Shown here piece by piece: positions 21,838 through 27,970 of a DNA stretch of 27,970 nt. The notes beneath the pieces were generated by a model. The model was not told the DNA's origin, did no database searches, and saw nothing but the letters and a program-made list of their open reading frames with translations. The number at the start of each line of letters is the position of its first letter. The first letter of the stretch is position 1. Origin of the DNA: Andeanibacterium sp036384795 (GTDB taxonomy: Bacteria; Pseudomonadota; Alphaproteobacteria; Sphingomonadales; Sphingomonadaceae). Where the stretch lies: positions 1-27,970 of the forward strand of contig DASVLP010000006.1 in the NCBI GenBank assembly GCA_036384795.1. The letters are read 5' to 3'. The position numbers and the translations under genes are program-made.

Positions 21838-24294
21838 CTATTCGTCGTCGACGTCGGCCGGCGGGTCCGCGCGCATCGCGGCGTCAGCCAGGCTCACCGC
21901 TTCGAGCAGCAGTTCGTCGTCGGCCGCGCCTTGCGGCAGGCTCTCGCGCCCGATCATGATCAGCACCGGCACCGCGAGCGGGCTCACCCGGTCGAGTTCG
22001 ACATGGACCAGCTCGTGCTGCGCGCGCTCGAGCACGCCGGCCAGCCGGTCGACGTCGGTCAGGCGCGCCCGCGCGTCGGCCCAGGCGGCCTGGATCAGCA
22101 GGTGGTCGGGCTCGTACTTGCGCAGCACGTCGTAGATCAGGTCGGTCGAGAACGTGACTTGTTTCCCGCTCTTGCGCTTCCCCGGATGCTGGCGCTCGAC
22201 CAGCCCCGCGATCACCGCCACCTCGCGGAACGCGCGCTTCAGCAGGTACGAGCTCTGCACCCATTCGACGAACTCATGGGCGAGGATTTCGGGCGACAGC
22301 AGCGCGGCCTGATCGGTCACCGGATCGAGGCCCCAGACGCCCAGCGAATAATCGTTCGCGACGAACCCTCCAGGCCTGAGGCCCCGTTCCTCCATCCGCC
22401 GGGTGATCAGCATGCCGAGCGACTGGTTCGCCGCCCAGCCCTCGAACGTATAGTAGACCGAATAATGGCGCCGCTCGTGCGGAAAGCTCTCCACCAGGAG
22501 CTTGCCTGGCCCCGGCAATGCGCTGCGCCAGTCCTGCATCTCCAGCCACTCGCGCACGTCGTCGGGGAACCGCGCCCAGCCCGCGCGGTCGGCGAGCATC
22601 GCCTGCACCCGCGCGGAAAGATGGGTGGTCATCGCCATGCGCTGACCGAGGTACGAAGGGATCACTGCACCCTTCTTCGCCGCGCGCACGATCAGCTCCA
22701 TGTCGCGCAATTGCTCGACCTCGAGCGCCAGGCCGGCGAATGTGAACGTGTCGCCCGGCGAAAGCGAGGCGGCGAACTGCTCTTCGACCCGGCCGAGCGA
22801 GCGCCCGTTCCTGAAGCGCACCTCGAGCATTTCCGCATCGACGATGATCCCGGCGTTGAGCCGGTGGCGGTGGGCGTGCTCCGGATGTGCGAGGCGCCAA
22901 GTTCCATCCGCGTCGCGCACGATCCGCTTGAACTTGTCGTAGGCTTCGAGTGCGTAGCCGCCGGTGGCGACGAAGTGCAGCACGCGCTGCCATTCGGCTT
23001 CCCCGACCCAGGCGTAAGCCTGCGACGAGCGCACCTCGCACAGCAGTTCCGCCTCGTCGAAGGGCGCGGCGCACGCGCACGCCATCACGTGCTGCGCGAG
23101 CACGTCGAGGCCGCCGGGACGGAAGTCTTCGCCGTCGCGCTGCCCGGCGTCGACCGCGTCTTTCGCCGCCATCGCCTCGAGGAATTCAAAACGGTTGCCC
23201 GGCACCAGGATCGCGCGGCTTGGGCAACCGAGCCGATGGTTCGCCCGCCCGATCCGCTGAAGCAGCCGCGAGCTGCCCTTCGGCGCACCCATCTGGATCA
23301 CGCAATCGACGTCGCCCCAGTCGACCCCGAGATCGAGGCTTGCGGTGCAGACCAGCGCCTTCAGCTCGCCGCGCGCCATCGCGCCTTCGACCTTGCGCCG
23401 TGCCTCGCGCGACAACGAGCCATGGTGGATGCCGATCGGCAGGTTGCCCTCGTTCGCATCCCACAGCTTCTGGAAGATCAGCTCGGCAAGAAAGCGGGTG
23501 TTGGCGAACACCAGCGTGGTCTTGTTGCGGCGGATCTCCTCGATCAGCTGCGGGATCGCCCAGGTCGCCGCATGGCCGCCCCACGGCACGCGCTCTTCGT
23601 CCGGCAGCAGGATCTTGAGATCCGGCTCGGCGCCTTTCTCGCCTTCGACCAGCTCCACGGTGTCGATCTCGCCCCACGGCGCCAACCAGCCGCGGAACGC
23701 CTCGGGATCGGCCAGCGTCGCCGACAGCGCCGCCCGCTGCATGCACGGCGCGATCGCCTGCAGCCGCGCGAGACTGAGCGCGAGCAAGTCCCCGCGCTTG
23801 CCGGCGGCAAACGCATGGATCTCGTCGATCACGATCCGCTTCAAGGTGCGGAACAGCTCGAACGAATCGGGATAGGACAGCAGCAGGGAGAGCGATTCGG
23901 GCGTGGTCAACAGGATGTGTGGCGGGCGGCTACGCTGGCGCTTCTTGCGGTCGGTCGGCGTGTCGCCGCTGCGCGTTTCGATCCGCAGCGGCAGGCCCAT
24001 CTCCTCGGCCGGAGCGATGAGATTGCGCTGTACGTCGTGCGCCAGCGCCTTGAGCGGCGAGACGTAGAGCGTGTGCAGCCCGTCCTCCGGCAAGGCGCCT
24101 TGCGAAGGGCAGAACTCGGCCAAAGTCGGCAGGAACCCCGCGAGCGTCTTGCCCGCGCCGGTATCGGCCACCAGCAGCGCGTGCTTGCCCGCCTGCGCCG
24201 CCGCAAACATCGCACGCTGGTGGTCGCGTACCCTCCAGCCGCGTTCGGCGAACCACGTTTCGATCTCGGGCGGGAGCGAAGGCGGCGGATTCAT
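21838..24294 (-). CDS. Lhr-like DEXH-box helicase (ligase-associated type)
   Basis: An 818-residue superfamily 2 helicase. Motif I is ADTGAGKT at 43-50, motif II DEIH at 157-160, motif III SAT at 191-193. Later helicase motifs include VFANTRFLAELIF, HHGSLSREARRKVEGAM, TASLDLGVDWGDVD and LQRIGRANHR, followed by a long Lhr-type C-terminal region. Length and sequence fit the 'ligase-associated DNA damage response DEXH box helicase' family (TIGR04121), whose members usually sit with an ATP-dependent DNA ligase, an MBL-fold exonuclease and the PdeM phosphoesterase. None of these is in the window. It lies 34 bases downstream of the mutase gene and may be in its operon. The C-terminus is acidic (ADVDDE). 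Confidence 0.93.
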   Translation of the reverse strand: MNPPPSLPPEIETWFAERGWRVRDHQRAMFAAAQAGKHALLVADTGAGKTLAGFLPTLAEFCPSQGALPEDGLHTLYVSPLKALAHDVQRNLIAPAEEMGLPLRIETRSGDTPTDRKKRQRSRPPHILLTTPESLSLLLSYPDSFELFRTLKRIVIDEIHAFAAGKRGDLLALSLARLQAIAPCMQRAALSATLADPEAFRGWLAPWGEIDTVELVEGEKGAEPDLKILLPDEERVPWGGHAATWAIPQLIEEIRRNKTTLVFANTRFLAELIFQKLWDANEGNLPIGIHHGSLSREARRKVEGAMARGELKALVCTASLDLGVDWGDVDCVIQMGAPKGSSRLLQRIGRANHRLGCPSRAILVPGNRFEFLEAMAAKDAVDAGQRDGEDFRPGGLDVLAQHVMACACAAPFDEAELLCEVRSSQAYAWVGEAEWQRVLHFVATGGYALEAYDKFKRIVRDADGTWRLAHPEHAHRHRLNAGIIVDAEMLEVRFRNGRSLGRVEEQFAASLSPGDTFTFAGLALEVEQLRDMELIVRAAKKGAVIPSYLGQRMAMTTHLSARVQAMLADRAGWARFPDDVREWLEMQDWRSALPGPGKLLVESFPHERRHYSVYYTFEGWAANQSLGMLITRRMEERGLRPGGFVANDYSLGVWGLDPVTDQAALLSPEILAHEFVEWVQSSYLLKRAFREVAVIAGLVERQHPGKRKSGKQVTFSTDLIYDVLRKYEPDHLLIQAAWADARARLTDVDRLAGVLERAQHELVHVELDRVSPLAVPVLIMIGRESLPQGAADDELLLEAVSLADAAMRADPPADVDDE

Positions 24295-24328
24295 TTCGCC
24301 ACCCTAACGCATCAGTGGCGTTTTCGCG

Positions 24329-25732
24329 CTAGTGCCCCGCTTGCGGCCCGCGTTGGAGGCCCGAGAGCGCCAGTTGCTCGTCGATCTGCGCAACCAGCCG
24401 GCCGAGCCCTTCTTCACTGTCGCTCTCGGCGCGGGCGACCAGCACGTCCTGCGTGTTCGAGGCCCGCAACAGCCACCAGCCGTCCGCGCCGGTAACGCGC
24501 ACCCCGTCGGTATCGTTCACTTGCGCGTCGGTGCCCTGCAGCCGCGCCTTGATCTCGTCGATGGCTGCGAACTTGCGCGCCTCGTCGACCTGGAAGCGCA
24601 GTTCCGGGGTATTGACCATTTCCGGCATCGCCGCGCGCAGCTCGGTGACCGATTTGCCCAGCCGCGCCACCGCGGCGATCAGCCGCACGCCGGCGTAGAG
24701 CGCGTCGTCGAAGCCGTAGTACTCATCGGCGAAGAACACGTGCCCGCTCATCTCGCCGGCGAGCGGAGCGTGAGTTTCCTTCATTTTGGATTTGATCAGG
24801 CTGTGGCCGGTCTTCCACATCACCGGCTGCCCGCCGAGCGCGGCGACGCGGTCGAACAGCGCGCGGCTCGCCTTCACGTCGGCGATGATCGTCGCTCCGG
24901 GGCGGCGCTGCAGCAGGTCCTCGGCATAGATCATCAGCAGTTGGTCGCCCCAGATCACCCGGCCTTCGCCGTCGACCACCCCGATCCGGTCGCCGTCGCC
25001 GTCGAAAGCCACTCCGAAGTCGAGGCGCTTGTCCGCGACCAGTCGTTTGAGATCGGCGAGATTGGCCTCGACCGTAGGATCGGGATGATGGTTCGGAAAA
25101 TTGCCGTCGATATCGGTGTAGAGCGTGTGGTGCTCGCCGGGCAGCCGCGCGGCGAGCAGTTCGAGCGCGGGGCCGGCCGCGCCGTTGCCGGCGTCCCAGC
25201 CGACCTTGAGCGAGGCGAGCCGCGCCGGATCGATCCCGTCGAGCCCTTCGAGCAATCGCGCGATGTAATCGCCGATGATCTCGCGTTGCTCGACTTCGCC
25301 GGTGCCGTCGAGCCAGGCCCCCTGCTCGGCCAGCTCGCCCAGCCCGCGGATATCCGTCCCGAAAAACGGCCGGCCCTGAAATACCATCTTGAAGCCGTTG
25401 TAGTTGGCGGGATTATGGCTGCCGGTTATCTGAATGCCGCCATCCACGTCTTCCATTGAGGCTTCCGCGTAGTACAGCATCGGGGTCGGGCCCATGCCGA
25501 CGCGCACCACGTCGCAACCGCTCGCCGTCAGGCCCTCGACCAAGGCATGCTCGAGCATCGGCGAGCTGACCCGCCCGTCATAGCCTACCGCTATTTTCCT
25601 GCCGCCGGCCCGGCGCAGCAGCGTCGCGAACGAGCGCCCGATCGCGCGGGCATCGTCCGCCCCGAGTGTTTCCCCGATGATCCCGCGGATGTCGTATTCA
25701 CGCAGCACGGTGGGATCGAAACGGTAGCTCAT
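24329..25732 (-). CDS. Phosphomannomutase/phosphoglucomutase
   Basis: A 467-residue alpha-D-phosphohexomutase. The catalytic phosphoserine is Ser105 in TGSHNP (103-108), the Mg loop is DGDGDR (244-249), the sugar-specificity loop is GEMSGH (326-331), and the C-terminal phosphate-binding loop contains RASNTQD. The GEMSGH motif is typical of dual-specificity PMM/PGM enzymes, which interconvert mannose-1/6-P and glucose-1/6-P for surface polysaccharide synthesis. The ATG at 25732 is preceded by AGGAGCGTCG and overlaps the stop of the J-domain gene by four bases, so the longer upstream frame is not used. Confidence 0.95.
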   Translation of the reverse strand: MSYRFDPTVLREYDIRGIIGETLGADDARAIGRSFATLLRRAGGRKIAVGYDGRVSSPMLEHALVEGLTASGCDVVRVGMGPTPMLYYAEASMEDVDGGIQITGSHNPANYNGFKMVFQGRPFFGTDIRGLGELAEQGAWLDGTGEVEQREIIGDYIARLLEGLDGIDPARLASLKVGWDAGNGAAGPALELLAARLPGEHHTLYTDIDGNFPNHHPDPTVEANLADLKRLVADKRLDFGVAFDGDGDRIGVVDGEGRVIWGDQLLMIYAEDLLQRRPGATIIADVKASRALFDRVAALGGQPVMWKTGHSLIKSKMKETHAPLAGEMSGHVFFADEYYGFDDALYAGVRLIAAVARLGKSVTELRAAMPEMVNTPELRFQVDEARKFAAIDEIKARLQGTDAQVNDTDGVRVTGADGWWLLRASNTQDVLVARAESDSEEGLGRLVAQIDEQLALSGLQRGPQAGH

Positions 25733-26019
25733 CGACGCTCCTGTCGGCTGGCGAGGCTGGCGAGCAGGACGTCGCGCGCCTCGTTGGCTTCGTGCACTTG
25801 GTCGGACGTGCCGCCGCGGTCGGGATGGATCATTGCGATCAATCGGCGGTGCGCCTCGATGATATCTTCGCGGCCGGCGCCGCTGGCAAGCCCGAGCAAG
25901 TTGCGCGCCTTCCGCTCGGCCTCTTTTCGCGCACCGTTGGTCGCCGGCTCCCACGGCCACTTGCCGCTGAGCATGCGCCAGAAGACCACCCCCAGCGCAA
26001 GCAAAAACAACAACTTCAC
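25729..26019 (-). CDS. Membrane-anchored J-domain protein
   Basis: A 96-residue protein with an N-terminal membrane segment (about 1-17, MKLLFLLALGVVFWRML) and a C-terminal J-domain half that includes the HPD triad at 65-67 (MIHPDRGGT). The HPD triad stimulates DnaK ATPase, so this is a small type III J protein similar in plan to DjlA- or Tim14/Pam18-type anchors. The start is GTG at 26019, overlapping the mipZ stop (GTGA), and its stop overlaps the mutase ATG. Its partner and function are not known; the gene is probably translated by coupling. Confidence 0.87.
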   Translation of the reverse strand: MKLLFLLALGVVFWRMLSGKWPWEPATNGARKEAERKARNLLGLASGAGREDIIEAHRRLIAMIHPDRGGTSDQVHEANEARDVLLASLASRQERR

Positions 26020-26840
26020 CGCGAGTTGCCCGCCATGGCGAGTTCGCCGCGGGGCCGTGCGGCGAGCGGCAGGTTGAGCCCGGCGACGAGCTCGCGCAGT
26101 TCCTGCCGAGCGACGAGATGGCTGGTGCCGAGCTCGCCCAGCTGGCCCTTGTCGAGCAGGGTCAGCCCGGAGGGGAACAGCTCGCGGTAGATCACCCGCT
26201 CCGACAGGCCTTGGGCGACGCGGAAGCCGACCCGCCGGGAGAGCTCGCCCAAAGCTTCGTCGATGCGCTTCTGGTTGCGCGCTTCGACGTGATGGGTGCG
26301 GTTGCGCACCACAACCCAGTCCATCTCGCGTCGCCCCCCGGCGATCGTCGCCATCGCGCGCTTCTTGCGCGCTTCCCAGATCAGCTCGGCATAGAAGCTG
26401 AGCCGCTTGACCCGGAAGTTCTCCGCATCGACCTGGCCGATCAGGTCGAAATCGACGAAGCTGTCGTTCAGCGGCGTGACCAATGTGTCGGCATCAGTCG
26501 CAACGTGCCGCGCCAGCGGATCGTCGCGGCCGGGGGTGTCGAACACGATGAAATCGCAGCCTTGCGCGAGCTCCTCCGCGCGCCTGTCGAGCTCGGCCTC
26601 GCTGCCGTCTTCGAACACGCCGAAGCGCGCGCTCGGCAGCGCAACCCCGCGGCGGCGCTCGGTCTCGGCGCGGTTCTCGAGATAGCGGAACAGGGTGCGC
26701 TGGCGCGGGTCGAGATCGAGCGCGGCCACTTTCGCGCCTTGATAGGCAAGCGCGATCGCGACGTGGACCGCAGTGGTCGACTTGCCGGTACCGCCCTTCT
26801 CGTTGGCGAAGACGATGCGATGAGGTGATGCCTGAGCCAT
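26016..26840 (-). CDS. mipZ: Division-plane positioning ATPase MipZ
   Basis: A 274-residue ParA/MinD-superfamily ATPase. The deviant Walker A motif is KGGTGKST at 15-22 and DTPGRDD at 101-107 holds the Walker B-like segment; DLDPRQ at 42-47 and PLNDSFVDFD at 123-132 are characteristic of MipZ. In alphaproteobacteria MipZ binds ParB at the chromosome origin and inhibits FtsZ away from midcell, so division occurs between the poles. The ATG at 26840 opens MAQASPHRIVFANEKGG; the frame is open further upstream but that is non-homologous. It is divergent from the CsgG-like gene. Confidence 0.95.
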   Translation of the reverse strand: MAQASPHRIVFANEKGGTGKSTTAVHVAIALAYQGAKVAALDLDPRQRTLFRYLENRAETERRRGVALPSARFGVFEDGSEAELDRRAEELAQGCDFIVFDTPGRDDPLARHVATDADTLVTPLNDSFVDFDLIGQVDAENFRVKRLSFYAELIWEARKKRAMATIAGGRREMDWVVVRNRTHHVEARNQKRIDEALGELSRRVGFRVAQGLSERVIYRELFPSGLTLLDKGQLGELGTSHLVARQELRELVAGLNLPLAARPRGELAMAGNSR

Positions 26841-27026
26841 TGGCCCGCGCTCTATCCAACGGCCCCGGGCGACGCAAATGTCCAAGCGGCGCGGCCGGGG
26901 ATAGCTTATGCGAGATCGCGCTTTGCCTTGCCCGGCCCGCGCGCTAATCGTCGCATATCGGGCGCAGGTGGGGAATGGCGACGGCCGGTCATCCGGCTGA
27001 TTGCGCCTAACAGGGAGGCACGTTCG

Positions 27027-27806
27027 ATGAAGACATTGATAGCTGGCGCCGCGGCCGCGGCGGTCGCGCTGGGCATGATGCCAGGTTCGGCGCTGGCGGC
27101 GGACAGGTCGTCCGCGCGCAAGGAGCAGGAGCAGCGCACCGCCGACATTCCGCGCTGCACGCACAACCTGGGCACGCTCGCGATCGTCGAGCCGGACAAC
27201 CAGTGGTGGCGCGAATACAATCTTGGCAGCCCCGAGGCGATCCTGAAGATCTTCGTCCAGCGCTCCGGCTGCTTCACGATGGTCAATCGCGGCGGCGCGA
27301 TGCAGAGCCGCGCGATGCAGCGCGCGCTGGCCGACCAGGGCGAGCTGCAGGACGATTCGAACGTCGGCGGGCATCAGGTGAAGGCGGCGGATTATTTCCT
27401 TCAGCCGGACATCGTCACCGCCAACCAGAACTCGGGCGGCGGCGGCCTGGGCGGCGCGCTGGGCGGCCTGGGCGGCGGATTGCTTGGCCACACCGCCGGC
27501 GCGATCGCCGGCGGGATCTCGGTCAAGAAGGGCGAGGCGAACGTGACGCTCGACCTGGTTGACGCGCGCACCACCGAAGAGAAGGCGCTGACCGAAGGCT
27601 ATGCGCGCAAGTCGGACGTGGGTTGGAGCGCTAACGGCAGCCTGTGGGGTGGCGGCGGCTGGGGCGGGGCCGACGTCGGCGGCTACCAGAACACCGCGAT
27701 CGGCCAGATCATCGTGCTCGCCTATCTCGACGCCTACACCAAGCTGGTCGGCGAAATGGGTGGCCTGCCGGACGACGCCTCGGCGGCGGCGCCCGAAGCG
27801 CACTGA
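27027..27806 (+). CDS. CsgG-like exported protein
   Basis: A 259-residue protein with a signal peptide (about 1-24, ending SALA-A). The body resembles the CsgG/HfaB curli-assembly family (LGTLAIVEP, VQRSGCFTMVNRGGAM, ADYFLQPDI, ANVTLDLVDARTTEE, IGQIIVLAYLDAYTKLV). Unlike E. coli CsgG there is no lipobox Cys after the signal, so it is not a predicted lipoprotein. Residues 137-163 form a Gly-rich stretch and 205-218 another. Two cysteines (44 and 82) could pair. The ATG is preceded by AGGGAGG. No other curli genes (csgA/B/E/F) are near; a terminator follows. The exact role is not known. Confidence 0.78.
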   Translation: MKTLIAGAAAAAVALGMMPGSALAADRSSARKEQEQRTADIPRCTHNLGTLAIVEPDNQWWREYNLGSPEAILKIFVQRSGCFTMVNRGGAMQSRAMQRALADQGELQDDSNVGGHQVKAADYFLQPDIVTANQNSGGGGLGGALGGLGGGLLGHTAGAIAGGISVKKGEANVTLDLVDARTTEEKALTEGYARKSDVGWSANGSLWGGGGWGGADVGGYQNTAIGQIIVLAYLDAYTKLVGEMGGLPDDASAAAPEAH

Positions 27807-27824
27807 TCCATAAACAGCGCATTC

Positions 27825-27864
27825 GAGGGCGGGCTTGGAGCAAGGGCCCGCCCTCTTGCTTTTG
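27825..27864 (+). terminator. Rho-independent terminator after the CsgG-like gene
   Basis: A perfect 10-bp GC-rich stem, GAGGGCGGGC (27825-27834) with GCCCGCCCTC (27846-27855), encloses an 11-base loop and is followed by TTGCTTTT. It lies 18 bases past the stop and before panC. Confidence 0.88.
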
Positions 27865-27893
27865 CAGCCCGGGCGCGGGATGAGCGGCGGCGC

Positions 27894-27970
27894 ATGCATA
27901 CCGTGAACACGCTCGCCGCGCTCCGCGCCGCCCTTCCCGATCTGCGCGCCGCCGGGCAGCTCGCGCTGGT
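27894..27970 (+). CDS. panC: Pantothenate synthetase, N-terminal fragment (cut by window edge)
   Basis: The ATG at 27894 opens MHTVNTLAALRAALPDLRAA, which runs to the window edge after 25 codons plus two bases. It resembles the beginning of pantoate--beta-alanine ligase, where a Val-Pro-Thr-Met-Gly-Ala segment should follow shortly after the last visible residues (LALV). The gene is commonly next to mipZ in sphingomonads as I recall it. The evidence is only 25 residues, so the call is moderate. Confidence 0.72.
   Translation, partial: MHTVNTLAALRAALPDLRAAGQLAL

Noticed and set aside
21814..24495. An 893-codon plus-strand open frame opposite the helicase
   Set aside because: Arg/His/Gln-rich composition, no motifs, and the complete helicase on the other strand explains the DNA.
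1..27970. CRISPR arrays, insertion sequences, prophage or toxin-antitoxin modules
   Set aside because: No regularly spaced direct repeats, transposase or integrase motifs, terminal repeats or small paired genes were seen on either strand.

Overview
This window is a high-GC stretch of chromosome that reads as an alphaproteobacterium, most likely a sphingomonad (Sphingomonadales). That placement is an inference from the set of genes: MipZ instead of a Min system, a two-domain cold-shock protein, a TonB-ExbB-ExbD-ExbD cluster, GlpX next to homoserine dehydrogenase, and panC beside mipZ. It also rests on strong GC bias at third codon positions. No rRNA, tRNA, insertion sequence, prophage, CRISPR array or integration scar was seen. 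Coding density is high and most genes are housekeeping.

Layout. 1-2396: start of argD (minus, cut by the window edge), a two-cold-shock-domain protein with a Gly/Arg-rich disordered N-terminus (minus), then divergently a TerC-family membrane protein overlapping a small Cys-X5-Arg phosphatase/sulfurtransferase-like protein. 2421-4836: a nitrogen module on the minus strand, PII-amtB-PII. An exact sigma-54 consensus promoter lies ahead of the first PII gene. A terminator and a second sigma-54-like promoter precede the second PII gene. 4837-10576: a minus-strand run pheS-pheT-prfC-EEP nuclease with tight or overlapping junctions. The EEP gene appears to use a non-canonical start codon. 10657-12251: an AraC-type regulator, then rplT and rpmI. 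12377-18783: metabolic genes on the minus strand (gamma-glutamylcyclotransferase-like, hisN, prs, glpX, hom, and a secreted protein of unknown function), with two small exported plus-strand proteins between them. 19117-21745: tonB-exbB-exbD-exbD on the plus strand, ended by a clear terminator. 21838-26840: mipZ, a membrane-anchored J-domain protein, a phosphomannomutase/phosphoglucomutase and an Lhr-like helicase on the minus strand, with 4-base overlaps between the first three. 27027-27970: a CsgG-like exported protein, a terminator and the start of panC.

How the genes work together. The PII-AmtB-PII block is an ammonium uptake and sensing unit expected to respond to nitrogen limitation through sigma-54 and NtrC. 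The pheST-prfC and rpmI-rplT genes serve translation. hisN and prs belong to histidine/PRPP metabolism, glpX to gluconeogenesis, and hom to threonine/methionine synthesis. The TonB cluster energises outer-membrane receptors.

I did not find a convincing unknown multi-gene system. The items most worth a second look are the sigma-54 control of two PII genes flanking one amtB, the mis-startable EEP gene, the translationally coupled mipZ/J-domain/mutase genes leading to a ligase-associated helicase that lacks its usual partners, and several sphingomonad-type exported proteins of unknown function.
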